This document shows positions 49,889 to 59,146 of a stretch of 64,000 bases of DNA, piece by piece. Numbering within the stretch: the first letter of the stretch is position 1; every line of letters begins with the position of its first letter. This DNA is from Telluria beijingensis (GTDB lineage: Bacteria > Pseudomonadota > Gammaproteobacteria > Burkholderiales > Burkholderiaceae_D). The notes below the pieces were generated by a model that was not told the DNA's origin, did not search any database, and worked only from the letters and a program-made list of their open reading frames with translations. The stretch covers positions 102,153 through 166,152 of the forward strand of contig NZ_CP132480.1 of the NCBI RefSeq assembly GCF_030770395.1. Reading direction: 5' to 3'. The translations under genes and the position numbers were made by a program.

Positions 49889-51019
49889 ATGGCGAAGCGT
49901 GATTTTTACGAGATCCTCGGGGTCGCAAAGGGTGCGTCGGAAGACGAGATCAAGAAGTCCTATCGCAAGCTTGCGATGAAGTACCACCCTGACCGCAACC
50001 CGGACAACAAGGAAGCGGAAGAGAAGTTCAAGGAGGTCAAAGAGGCCTACGAGATGCTGACCAACCCGGAGAAGCGCGAAGCGTATGACCGCTTCGGCCA
50101 CGCCGGCGTGGATCCGAACAGCGGCATGGGCGGCGGCTTCGGCGGCGGCGCGGGCGGCTTTGGCGACGCCTTCGGCGACATCTTCGGCGACATCTTCGGC
50201 GGCGGCCGCGGCGGCCGCGGCGGCGGACCCCAGGTCTACCGCGGCGCCGACCTGCGCTACAACCTCGAAATCACGCTGGAACAGGCGGCCCACGGCTTCG
50301 ACACGACCATCCGCGTGCCGAGCTGGGACAAGTGCGACACTTGCCACGGCAGCGGCGCCAAGCCGGGCACCCAGCCGGTGACCTGCACCACCTGCGCCGG
50401 CCACGGCCAGGTGCGCATGCAGCAGGGCTTCTTCAGCATCCAGCAGACCTGCCCGAAATGCCATGGCAGCGGCAAGATCATCCCCGAGCCGTGCGCGGCC
50501 TGCGGCGGCGCCGGACGCATCAAGCGCAACAAGACGCTGGAAGTCAAAATCCCGGCCGGTATCGACAACGGCATGCGCATCCGCTCGTCGGGCAATGGCG
50601 AGCCAGGCACCAACGGCGGGCCGCCGGGCGACCTGTACGTGGAAATCCACATCAAGCAGCACGCGGTGTTCCAGCGCGAAGGCGACGACCTGCATTGCGA
50701 AATGCCGATCTCGTTCAGCAAGGCTGCCCTGGGCGGCGAGATCGAAGTGCCGACGCTGACCGGCAAGGTGTCGTTCACGGTGCCTGAAGGTACGCAGACC
50801 GGCAAGACCTTCCGCCTGAAGGGCAAGGGCATCAAGAACGTGCGCTCGGGCTATACCGGCGACCTGTTCTGCCACGTGGCGGTCGAGACCCCGGTCAAGC
50901 TGACCGACAAGCAGAAAGACCTGTTGCGCGAATTCGACCGCCTGACCACCGAAGGCGGTTCCAAGCACAGCCCGCAGAGCAAGGGCTGGATGGACAAGGT
51001 CAAGGACTTCTTCGAATAA
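49889..51019 (+). CDS. dnaJ: Molecular chaperone DnaJ (Hsp40)
   Basis: The 376-residue co-chaperone has the J domain ([23 protein letters not shown] in YHPDRNPDN), a Gly/Phe-rich region with [19 protein letters not shown], the zinc region with four CxxCxGxG repeats ([24 protein letters not shown] and CAACGGAG) and the C-terminal domain. It stimulates DnaK ATPase. The ATG at 49889 gives MAKRDFYE; an upstream GTG at 49880 is rejected. Confidence 0.98.
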   Translation: MAKRDFYEILGVAKGASEDEIKKSYRKLAMKYHPDRNPDNKEAEEKFKEVKEAYEMLTNPEKREAYDRFGHAGVDPNSGMGGGFGGGAGGFGDAFGDIFGDIFGGGRGGRGGGPQVYRGADLRYNLEITLEQAAHGFDTTIRVPSWDKCDTCHGSGAKPGTQPVTCTTCAGHGQVRMQQGFFSIQQTCPKCHGSGKIIPEPCAACGGAGRIKRNKTLEVKIPAGIDNGMRIRSSGNGEPGTNGGPPGDLYVEIHIKQHAVFQREGDDLHCEMPISFSKAALGGEIEVPTLTGKVSFTVPEGTQTGKTFRLKGKGIKNVRSGYTGDLFCHVAVETPVKLTDKQKDLLREFDRLTTEGGSKHSPQSKGWMDKVKDFFE

Positions 51020-51036
51020 GCCCATCCGCACTACCC

Positions 51037-51072
51037 AACCGCCGACCGGCACGCGCCCTCGGCGGTTTTTTT
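51037..51072 (+). terminator. Rho-independent terminator after dnaJ
   Basis: Stem AACCGCCGA (51037-51045) pairs with TCGGCGGTT (51059-51067) around a 13-base loop, followed by T to 51072. Confidence 0.88.
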
Positions 51073-51224
51073 CGCCTGGCCCGGCAGCGCCGCGGCCCTG
51101 CAACGCTGTTACACTTCACGTAATTTTGAGGAGCACCCGCCGAAACGCCCGCACGAGATGGGCCAGGCAACGTCAGCCGGGACACCTCCCGCGCGACGGC
51201 AACACGACAATATAAGGAATCACG

Positions 51225-51923
51225 ATGGACAAGTACAAGACCAAGGGTTTGACCGCGGCGGAGCTGTTTGAACGGAACCGTACCTGGGCCGCCTCGATGG
51301 TGGCCGAGGACCCGAACTTCTTCAAGGCGCTGCAAGACCAGCAGGCGCCCGAATACCTGTGGATCGGCTGCTCGGACAGCCGGGTGCCGGCCAACGAGCT
51401 GCTGGGCATGGCGCCGGGCGAACTGTTCGTGCACCGGAACATCGCCAACGTGGTCGTGCATTCCGACCTGAACTGCCTGTCGGTGCTGCAGTTCGCGATC
51501 GACGTGCTCAAGGTGAAGCACATCATCATCTGCGGCCACTACGGCTGCTCGGGCGTGCATGCGGCGCTGACCGACATCCGCGTCGGCCTGGCCGACAACT
51601 GGCTCGGCCACGTGCGCGACGTGCGCGAAAAGCATGGCAAGTACCTGGGCAACGTGGCCGGCCGCGCCGCCACCAACCGCCTGGTCGAACTCAACGTGGC
51701 CGAACAGGTGATGAACACGGCCCACACCACCATCGTGCGCGACGCCTGGGAACGCGGCCAGCCGCTGACCATCCACAGCTGGGTGTACGGCGTGCACGAC
51801 GGCCTGCTGCGCGACCTGGGCATCACGGTCAGCAGCTTCGACGAGATCGCGCCCAAGCTCGAGCGCGTGCTCGATGGCTACCTGGAAGACGGGGAAGTGC
51901 GTGACGAACGCCGCGGACAGTGA
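51225..51923 (+). CDS. can: Beta-class carbonic anhydrase
   Basis: It hydrates CO2 to bicarbonate in the cytoplasm. The 232-residue product has the zinc ligands of the beta class: Cys in WIGCSDSRVPANELLGM with the Asp-Arg dyad, and HIIICGHYGCSGVHAAL (His and Cys). NWLGHVRDV and the C-terminal VYGVHDGLLRDLGI are also conserved. It overlaps the next gene by 23 bp. Confidence 0.96.
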   Translation: MDKYKTKGLTAAELFERNRTWAASMVAEDPNFFKALQDQQAPEYLWIGCSDSRVPANELLGMAPGELFVHRNIANVVVHSDLNCLSVLQFAIDVLKVKHIIICGHYGCSGVHAALTDIRVGLADNWLGHVRDVREKHGKYLGNVAGRAATNRLVELNVAEQVMNTAHTTIVRDAWERGQPLTIHSWVYGVHDGLLRDLGITVSSFDEIAPKLERVLDGYLEDGEVRDERRGQ

Positions 51924-52269
51924 TCTTGTGCGCCTGCGCGACCTCGTCCGCGTCTTCGTGGACGAGCGCGACTGGGACCAGTTCCATACGCCCAAGAACC
52001 TCGCCTCGGCCCTCTCCGTCGAGGCGGCCGAGTTGCTGGAACACTTCCAGTGGCTGCCGTCGGGGCGGGTCGAAGAACTCGGCGCCGCCAAGCTGAACGA
52101 GGTGCGCCACGAGATGGCCGACGTGCTGGTCTACCTAGTGCGGCTGGCGGATAAACTCGACGTCGACCTGTTCGCGGCGGTCGAGGAAAAAATGGTGCTC
52201 AACCGCGCCAAGTACCCGGCCGAGCTGGTGCGCGGCGATATGCGCAAGTATGACGAGTATAAGAAGTAA
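51901..52269 (+). CDS. MazG-like nucleotide pyrophosphohydrolase
   Basis: The 122-residue all-alpha protein matches the single-domain MazG/RS21-C6 group that hydrolyses (d)NTPs, often modified or dCTP-type, to the monophosphate. The metal-binding signature is visible: SALSVEAAELLEHFQWL (ExxE) and LNEVRHEMADVLVYLVRLADKLDVDL (ExxD). The GTG at 51901 has GGGGAAG just upstream and is preferred; the overlap with can suggests coupling. A 9-bp hairpin (CTGGCCGTT/AACGGCCAG, 52271-52292) follows the stop. The substrate is not determined. Confidence 0.85.
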   Translation: MTNAADSDLVRLRDLVRVFVDERDWDQFHTPKNLASALSVEAAELLEHFQWLPSGRVEELGAAKLNEVRHEMADVLVYLVRLADKLDVDLFAAVEEKMVLNRAKYPAELVRGDMRKYDEYKK

Positions 52270-52270
52270 G

Positions 52271-52292
52271 CTGGCCGTTCAATAACGGCCAG
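52271..52292 (+). terminator. Hairpin after the MazG-like gene
   Basis: A perfect 9-bp stem (CTGGCCGTT, AACGGCCAG) with tetraloop CAAT, starting 1 bp after the stop codon. No T tract follows, so it may protect the mRNA 3' end more than terminate. Confidence 0.45.
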
Positions 52293-52372
52293 AAACGTGT
52301 GGGCAGAGCTTGGCGATTGACGTTAAGCTTTTGACATGGAAACGCATTTTTGTCAGCGGACCGGCAGCAACG

Positions 52373-52417
52373 GCGTGGGCTTTCACGCCATGCCAGGTCT
52401 GGAATAAAAGCCCACGC
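52373..52417 (+). promoter_or_regulatory. Long hairpin in the puuD leader region
   Basis: GCGTGGGCTTT (52373-52383) pairs with AAAGCCCACGC (52407-52417), an 11-bp perfect stem with a 23-base loop, about 57 bp before the puuD start. A TTGACA at 52331-52336 lies upstream but has no matching -10 at 16-18 bp. Confidence 0.35.
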
Positions 52418-52474
52418 GTCACGACCACCTTGTTTGCCTGACGGTCGCGCGCGTCTCAACACAAGGTAGAGTCC

Positions 52475-53233
52475 ATGCGCCCCATCGTCATCGTTCCCGC
52501 CTGCACGCGTGATTTCGGCGAACACCCATACCACGCGGCCCAGCACAAGTATGTCGACGCCGTCACCCTCGGCGCCGACTGCGCTTCGTTCATTCTTCCT
52601 TCGCTCGGCGCCAACCTCGACCTGGAAACCCTGTTCGGCACCATCGACGGCATCATGCTGACCGGTTCGGCGTCGAATGTGCACCCCAGTTACTATTCCG
52701 AAGAATTGCTCGATCCTTCGCTGCCGCAGGACCCTGCGCGCGACCAGACCACCCTGCCGCTGATCCGCGAAGCGGTGCGGCGCGGAGTGCCGATCATCGC
52801 GATCTGCCGCGGCTTCCAGGAGATGAACGTGGCGCTGGGCGGCAGCCTGCACCAGGCGGTGCAGGCGGTGAGCGGCAAGTTCGACCACCGCGAGAATCCT
52901 GAGCTGGGCATGGACGAGCAATATGGCGACGCCCATAACGTCTCGCTATGCCCCGGCGGCCTGCTCGACCGCATCCTCGGCGTGCCCGAGATTCCCGTCA
53001 ACTCGCTGCACGGGCAGGGCGTCAATGAACTGGCGCCAGGCCTGACGGTCGAAGCTCTTGCCGAAGACGGCCTGGTCGAAGCGTTCACGGTGTCGAATGC
53101 GTCCGGCTTCACGCTCGCCGTGCAGTGGCACCCCGAGTGGCGCATCCAGCACAACCCCTATTCGATGAAGATGTTCGGCGCATTCGGCCAGGCTTGCCGC
53201 GATTACCGCGAACAACGCCTGAGCAGTACCTGA
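52475..53233 (+). CDS. puuD: Gamma-glutamyl-gamma-aminobutyrate hydrolase PuuD
   Basis: PuuD cleaves gamma-glutamyl-GABA in putrescine degradation. The 252-residue class I glutamine amidotransferase-like enzyme has the GGxxN-type opening GIMLTGSASNVHPSYY, nucleophile Cys in IAICRGFQEMNVALGG and the His-Glu pair in LAVQWHPEW. The ATG is at 52475. It is followed by the glutamine-synthetase-like puuA, the first enzyme of the same pathway. Confidence 0.9.
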   Translation: MRPIVIVPACTRDFGEHPYHAAQHKYVDAVTLGADCASFILPSLGANLDLETLFGTIDGIMLTGSASNVHPSYYSEELLDPSLPQDPARDQTTLPLIREAVRRGVPIIAICRGFQEMNVALGGSLHQAVQAVSGKFDHRENPELGMDEQYGDAHNVSLCPGGLLDRILGVPEIPVNSLHGQGVNELAPGLTVEALAEDGLVEAFTVSNASGFTLAVQWHPEWRIQHNPYSMKMFGAFGQACRDYREQRLSST

Positions 53234-53269
53234 ACGTCTCTTCGTTCAACGACAGTGAGACTAAGCTAA

Positions 53270-54640
53270 ATGGCGATACGCGATAACTTCAGCTATACCG
53301 ACATGGAAGAGTGGCTCGACGCAAAACGGGTCACCGAAATCGAATGCCTGGTGCCCGACCTGACCGGGGTAGCGCGCGGCAAGATCCTGCCGCGCGTCAA
53401 ATTCACCGATGACCGCGGCATGCGCCTGCCCGAAGTCGTGCTGGGCATGACCGTCACCGGCAACACGCCCGAGCGCGATGCCGCCTACGAGCGCGCCATC
53501 TCCAGCATCGACCGCGACATGATCCTCAAGGCCGACCCGACCACCATCACCATGGTGCCGTGGGCGGTCGACCCCACCGCGCAAGTGATCCACGACTGCT
53601 ATTACGCCGATGGCCGGCTGGTCGATTTCGCGCCGCGCAGCGTGCTGCGGCGCGTGCTCAAGCTGTATGAACAGCGCGGCTGGAAGCCGGTGGTGGCGCC
53701 CGAGCTCGAGTTCTATCTCACTGCAAAGAATATCGACCCCGACCTGCCGCTGGCGGCCCCGATCGGCCGCAGCGGGCGCGCGGAGACCAGCCGCCAGGTG
53801 TACAGCATCGACGCGGTCAATGAATTCGATCCGCTGTTCGAGGACATCTACGATTACTGCGAGATGATGAACCTCGACGTCGACACCCTGATCCACGAGA
53901 TCGGCGCCGGCCAGATGGAGATCAACTTCCAGCACGGCGAGCCGCTGGGCCTGGCCGATAAAGTGTTCTATTTCAAGCGCACCCTGCGCGAGGCCGCGCT
54001 CAAGCACGATATGTATGCCACCTTCATGGCCAAGCCGATGGCGGGCGAGCCGGGGTCGGCGATGCACGTGCACCAGAGCGTGGTCGATGCCGCGAGCGGC
54101 AAGAACGTCTTCAGCGACGACGACGGCTCGCCGTCGACCCTGTTCCAGCAGTATATCGGCGGCCTGCAGCGCTATATGCCGTCGGCGATGGCGATCGTCG
54201 CGCCTTACGTCAACTCGTACCGCCGCATCGTGCGCGAGACGGCGGCGCCGATCAACCTGCAGTGGGGGATCGACAACCGCACGGTGGGCTTCCGGGTGCC
54301 GGTCTCGGGCTCGCAAGACCGCCGCATCGAGAACCGCGTGATCGGCGCCGACGCCAATCCCTACCTGGCGCTGGCGGTCACGCTGGCCTGCGGCTATCTC
54401 GGCATGACCGAGGCGCTGGAACCGTCAGCGATGGTGGAGGGGAATGCCTACGATATGCCGGTGGAGCTGCCGCAGGGTTTGTCGGAGGCGATCACCCTGC
54501 TGCGGCGCGAAGACCGCTTGCGCGATGTGCTGGGGGAGAGGTTCATCGACGTGTACACGGCGGTGAAGGAGCTCGAGCATCGGGAGTTCATGCAGGTGAT
54601 CAGCCCGTGGGAGCGGGAGCATTTGTTGTTGCATGTTTGA
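53270..54640 (+). CDS. puuA: Glutamine-synthetase-family gamma-glutamylputrescine synthetase PuuA
   Basis: PuuA joins glutamate to putrescine with ATP. The 456-residue protein has the glutamine synthetase core: LVPDLTGVARGKILPR, the PELEFYL metal-ligand strand, HEIGAGQMEINF, PGSAMHVHQS, ADANPYLALA and ENRVIGADANPY. It is about 100 residues longer at the front than GSII and is of the PuuA/GSIII-like length. With puuD 36 bp upstream the call is putrescine degradation. Substrate choice among amines cannot be proven by sequence. Confidence 0.87.
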   Translation: MAIRDNFSYTDMEEWLDAKRVTEIECLVPDLTGVARGKILPRVKFTDDRGMRLPEVVLGMTVTGNTPERDAAYERAISSIDRDMILKADPTTITMVPWAVDPTAQVIHDCYYADGRLVDFAPRSVLRRVLKLYEQRGWKPVVAPELEFYLTAKNIDPDLPLAAPIGRSGRAETSRQVYSIDAVNEFDPLFEDIYDYCEMMNLDVDTLIHEIGAGQMEINFQHGEPLGLADKVFYFKRTLREAALKHDMYATFMAKPMAGEPGSAMHVHQSVVDAASGKNVFSDDDGSPSTLFQQYIGGLQRYMPSAMAIVAPYVNSYRRIVRETAAPINLQWGIDNRTVGFRVPVSGSQDRRIENRVIGADANPYLALAVTLACGYLGMTEALEPSAMVEGNAYDMPVELPQGLSEAITLLRREDRLRDVLGERFIDVYTAVKELEHREFMQVISPWEREHLLLHV

Positions 54641-54660
54641 GGGTGCGTGCACGCATGCGA

Positions 54661-54792
54661 ACTTGGGTTCCCGCCTTCGCGGGAACGACGTTTGAAGGGT
54701 GCGGGCCACGGTCGATGATCGTGGCCCGAATCATATGTAAGTCGTTACCTCCACTGGAGGTAACGACTTACCGCGCAGGCGGGAACCCGAGT
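54661..54792. repeat. Family B repeats flanking two perfect hairpins
   Basis: An intact inverted unit (54661-54691) and a truncated direct unit (54771-54792, lacking its GTCGTTCC half) enclose 79 bp. Inside are CGGGCCACG/CGTGGCCCG (54702-54728, 9-bp stem) and a 33-bp palindrome (54738-54770) whose arms TAAGTCGTTACCTCCA and TGGAGGTAACGACTTA surround a single C. It lies between convergent puuA and the symporter gene and may act as a terminator region. Confidence 0.7.
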
Positions 54793-54802
54793 ACCAACCA
54801 GC

Positions 54803-56263
54803 CTACGCCCTGGCCTCCAGCACATCCTGCGTCGCGCCACGATTCTTGAAAACCTGCGGCGCCAGCGACCCGACGACCATGCCGACAAAGGCCGCGATCA
54901 AGCCCGCCAACTGCCCCGGGAAATGCTCGCCCAGCGACGTGATCTGCTCGAAGAACAGGATCCAGGTAAACAGTCCCGCGCCGATCGAGAAGATCGCACC
55001 CTGGGTGGTGGCGCGCTTCCAGTAGATGCCCATCACCAGCGGAATGAAGGCCCCCACCAGCGGCACCTGGTACGCCCCCGACACCAGCTCATAGATCGAC
55101 GTGCCTTCCATCGCGATCGCATACAGCAGCACCAGCGCCGCGAACACCACGATCGAGATCCGCATCGCGAACAGCTGCTCGCGGTCGGTCATGCCGGGCC
55201 GCAGGTTCTTGAGGATGTTCTCGACAAAACTGGTCGACGGCGCCAGCAGCGTGGCCGACGAGGTGCTCTTGATCGCCGACAGCAGGGCGCCAAAGAACAG
55301 GATCTGCATGAACAGCGGCATCTGCGTCATCACGAAGGTCGGCAGCAGGCGCTGGTAGTCGTTCTGGGCCAGGTCCAAAGCGGTATTGCCCATCACGACC
55401 ACGGCGGCGGCCACGATGAACATCGGCACGAAGGCGAACACGATGTAGCTGGCGCCGCCGATCACGGCGCCGGTACGCGCGGTCGGGGCGTCCTTGGCCG
55501 ACATCACGCGCTGGAACACGTCCTGCTGCGGGATCGAGCCGAACATCATGGTGATCGCGGCGGCGATGAAGAACAGGATGTCCTTGAGGCTCGGCTCCGG
55601 CAGGAAGCGCCACAGGTCGGCCTGCTGCGCCATTGCCAGCACGTTGCCGGCGCCGCCGGCCAAATCGGCGGCGAACCAGGCGATCACGCTCATGCCCACC
55701 ACCAGCACGATCATCTGGATGAAGTCGGTCACGGCGACCGCCAGGAAGCCGCCCACCACCACATAGATCAGCACCGTCAGGGTGCCGACGATCATGCCCG
55801 TGGCCGGCGACATAGCGCCCGCGGTCAGCACCGTGAACACCAGGCCCAGCGCCGTGATCTGGGCCGCGACCCAGCCCAGGTAGCTCATGATGATGGCCAC
55901 CGAGCAGAACACCTCGATGCCCTTGCCGTAGCGCTGGCGGTAGTAGTCGCCGATCGTCAGCAAATTCAGTTTATAAAGCCGCGCGGCGAAGAACACGCCG
56001 ACCAGGATCAGGCACATGCCGGCCCCGAACGGATCCTCGACCACCGCGTTCAGGCCACCCTGCACGAACTTGGCCGGGATGCCCATCACGGTCTCGGCGC
56101 CGAACCAGGTGGCGAAGGTGGTGGTGATCACCATGATCAGCGGCAGGCTGCGGCCGGCGACGGCGAAGTCGCTGGTGTTCTTGATCCGCGTGCCCGCCCA
56201 CATGCCCAAGGCAAGCGTACCCAGCAGGTAGAGCACGACGAAAGAGATCAGGGTGATATTCAT
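54803..56263 (-). CDS. Sodium:solute symporter (SSS family)
   Basis: The 486-residue membrane protein has about 13 helices and SSS signatures: GTRIKNTSDFAVAGRSLPL, FATWFGAETVMGIPAKF, LVGGFLAVAVTDFIQMIVL-like segment and GALLSAIKSTSSATLLAPSTSFVENI. It imports an organic solute with sodium. The substrate is not evident; with a LytS/LytT pair encoded directly upstream on the same strand and puuAD opposite, an amine or organic acid is possible. The start is the ATG complementary to 56261-56263. A minus-strand TATAAT at 56315-56320 precedes it. Confidence 0.9.
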   Translation of the reverse strand: MNITLISFVVLYLLGTLALGMWAGTRIKNTSDFAVAGRSLPLIMVITTTFATWFGAETVMGIPAKFVQGGLNAVVEDPFGAGMCLILVGVFFAARLYKLNLLTIGDYYRQRYGKGIEVFCSVAIIMSYLGWVAAQITALGLVFTVLTAGAMSPATGMIVGTLTVLIYVVVGGFLAVAVTDFIQMIVLVVGMSVIAWFAADLAGGAGNVLAMAQQADLWRFLPEPSLKDILFFIAAAITMMFGSIPQQDVFQRVMSAKDAPTARTGAVIGGASYIVFAFVPMFIVAAAVVVMGNTALDLAQNDYQRLLPTFVMTQMPLFMQILFFGALLSAIKSTSSATLLAPSTSFVENILKNLRPGMTDREQLFAMRISIVVFAALVLLYAIAMEGTSIYELVSGAYQVPLVGAFIPLVMGIYWKRATTQGAIFSIGAGLFTWILFFEQITSLGEHFPGQLAGLIAAFVGMVVGSLAPQVFKNRGATQDVLEARA

Positions 56264-56392
56264 GCGAATGGATGCTCCGAGGGCCAGGAATTATTATCGG
56301 GCGGAAAATTCGCGATTATAAAGGCAGAACCCGGCGGTAGGATCAAGAATGCATCGATTTGCCGCTTGATGTTGCTTTCAAGTAAATCCGGC

Positions 56393-57130
56393 TCAAATCG
56401 CCATCTCGCGCAGCAGCTTGGAGGCCTCGCGGTTGGCGCCGATGCAGGCGCCGTCGCGCATCAGGATCTGCAGCTGCGACTGGTCGTCGGCGCGCATCGA
56501 TTCGACGAAATCGAGGTTCACCAGCGCCGAGCGGTGCACGCGGATGAAGCGGCGCGGGTCGAGCTGGCTTTCCAGCTCCGAGATCCCGATCCGCACCAGG
56601 AAGTGCTGGCCGCGCGCCACGATCACCGTGTACTTCGAATCGGCCTTCATGTATTCGATCTCGCCCACGGCCAGCGGGAAGATGCGGCCGCGGTCGCGCA
56701 CCAGGATGCGCTCCAGCAGCGCGGCGCCACCGCCCGCCCGCGCCAGTGCGTCCTCGAGCGCCGGGCGCTCTTGCACACCGCCTTCCAGCAGGCGCGCCAC
56801 GCTGGCGGCGAACCGCGCCCGCGTAAATGGCTTGAGCAGGTAGTCGACCGCGTGCAGTTCGAACGCGGTCACCGCGTACTGGTCGTAGGCGGTGGTGAAG
56901 ACGATCTGTGGCAGGTAGTCGAGCCGGCGCAGCACCTCGAGGCCGGTCATCTCGGGCATCTGGATGTCCATGAACACCACCTCGGGCCGCAGCAATCCGA
57001 TGCGTTCGAGCGCGCTGGCGCCGTCGGCGGCTTCGCCCACCAGGCGCAGGCCGGGATGGGCATAGATGGCGTCGCGCAGCACGTCGCGCGCCAGCGGTTC
57101 GTCTTCGGCAAAGAATACGGTCTTGGTCAT
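56393..57130 (-). CDS. LytTR-family response regulator
   Basis: The 245-residue protein has a receiver (AEDEP, phosphoacceptor Asp in VVFMDIQMPEMTG, YLLKPF) and a LytTR DNA-binding domain (RIFPLAVGEIEYMKADSKYTV, RRFIRVHRSALVNLDFV). It follows the kinase gene by 4 bp. The downstream symporter gene is a likely target, as in other LytTR systems, but no clear repeated LytTR site was found in the 129-bp gap. Confidence 0.93.
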   Translation of the reverse strand: MTKTVFFAEDEPLARDVLRDAIYAHPGLRLVGEAADGASALERIGLLRPEVVFMDIQMPEMTGLEVLRRLDYLPQIVFTTAYDQYAVTAFELHAVDYLLKPFTRARFAASVARLLEGGVQERPALEDALARAGGGAALLERILVRDRGRIFPLAVGEIEYMKADSKYTVIVARGQHFLVRIGISELESQLDPRRFIRVHRSALVNLDFVESMRADDQSQLQILMRDGACIGANREASKLLREMAI

Positions 57131-57134
57131 GGTC

Positions 57135-58193
57135 TCAGGTGCAGGGAATGGTGACGGAAACGGCGAAGCCGGCGCCGGGGCGGGAATCGACGCTCAGCGC
57201 AGCGCGGCCGGCATAGTCGAGTTCGAGGCGGCGGCCGATGGTGCGCAGGCCCAGGCCGGGGGCGGCCGTGACCTGCGCCGGGTCGGCGCCCGGGCCGTCG
57301 TCGCGCACGGTCAGGCGCAGCACGCCCTTGTGGCGGTCGTGGCGGCTCTCGATGCGCAGCAGGCCGGGCCGGCTGTGCGGATTGAAGGCATGCTTGATGC
57401 TGTTCTCGACCAGCGGCTGGACGCTCAGGGCGGGCAGCAGGCAGTCGCCGACGCCGGCGTCGAGATCCCATTCGACCCGCAGCCGCTGGCCCAGGCGCAG
57501 GCTTTCCAGCTCCAGGTAGTCGCGCACGAAATCGAGTTCGGCGTCGAGCGTGACCCGGTCGACCTCGGCGCGCTCGGTGTCGAGCACGTAGCGCAGCATG
57601 TCCGAGAACTGGAACAGCGCCGTCTCGGCCGCGGCCGGATTGCGCTGGGTGAGGGCGATGATCGAGTGCAGGGTGTTGAACAGGAAGTGGGGATTAAGCT
57701 TGCTGCGCAGGGCGCCCAGTTCGGCCGCGACCAGCAGGGTTTGCGCCTGCTGGGCGGCCAGCGCCTGGCGCTGGGCGGCGGCATTGGCGCGCACGGTCTG
57801 GAAGATGCCGGCCAGCAGGGCATAGCCCATCAGGCTGTACATCAGCGGCCAGGCGTGCCACGACAGCGAACGCGAGTCCCCTTTGTTCAGCAACACGATG
57901 ACCAGGTGGGCGCAGGCGGCGAAGGCGACGGCCGCCGCCAGGTGGATCGCCAGGCGTGCGCCGGTGGACAGGCCGCGCCGGTCCATCCAGCCGGTGAGGG
58001 GCCAGACCAGCGCCAGCAGGATGCCCGACGGTCCGGTGGTCAAAAAGGCGTAGGCGATCAGCGTCGGGTCGAACTGCCCGGCCGCCAGTTCGTCGGCCTG
58101 CACCACGAGGCCCACCAGCACGAGGTAGGCGGTCCAGGCGCCGATATAGATGCGCCACATGGGCGCGAGCGAAGCGGTCTTGGTTGGATTCAT
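57135..58193 (-). CDS. LytS/YehU-type sensor histidine kinase
   Basis: The 352-residue protein has four hydrophobic segments (about residues 12-35, 45-65, 80-103 and 115-137), then a coiled coil (QTVRANAAAQRQALAAQQAQ) and the His_kinase motif LRSKLNPHFLFNTLHSIIAL (phosphoacceptor His in NPHFLFN). The ATPase has VQPLVENSIKHAFNP and VRDDGPG. It is the first gene of the kinase-regulator-symporter set and faces the DeoR gene across 176 bp. Confidence 0.92.
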   Translation of the reverse strand: MNPTKTASLAPMWRIYIGAWTAYLVLVGLVVQADELAAGQFDPTLIAYAFLTTGPSGILLALVWPLTGWMDRRGLSTGARLAIHLAAAVAFAACAHLVIVLLNKGDSRSLSWHAWPLMYSLMGYALLAGIFQTVRANAAAQRQALAAQQAQTLLVAAELGALRSKLNPHFLFNTLHSIIALTQRNPAAAETALFQFSDMLRYVLDTERAEVDRVTLDAELDFVRDYLELESLRLGQRLRVEWDLDAGVGDCLLPALSVQPLVENSIKHAFNPHSRPGLLRIESRHDRHKGVLRLTVRDDGPGADPAQVTAAPGLGLRTIGRRLELDYAGRAALSVDSRPGAGFAVSVTIPCT

Positions 58194-58293
58194 CCACCAA
58201 GTATCGTCGAGTTTGGACCGCTTGCGTCATGCCATGCGCCGGGTTGCGGGATGACGGCGCCAATTGCCGCCCCAAAGCGACGAAGCGCATCTC

Positions 58294-58341
58294 TGCATGT
58301 TCTTGCATGTTATTGCGCGAGTGTGCGTGTTTGTGTAAAGT
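58294..58341 (+). promoter_or_regulatory. DeoR-gene promoter with tandem repeats
   Basis: TTGCGC (58313-58318) and TAAAGT (58336-58341) are 17 bp apart. Just upstream, TGCATGTT occurs twice at 58294-58301 and 58304-58311, spaced 10 bp (one helical turn), a possible operator for autoregulation. Confidence 0.5.
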
Positions 58342-58369
58342 GATGCAATCAATGAATTGGAGCAAGTAA

Positions 58370-59142
<773 letters not shown>

Positions 59143-59146
<4 letters not shown>

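Noticed and set aside
52331..52359. TTGACA before puuD as a sigma-70 promoter
   Set aside because: No -10-like hexamer lies 16-18 bp downstream.
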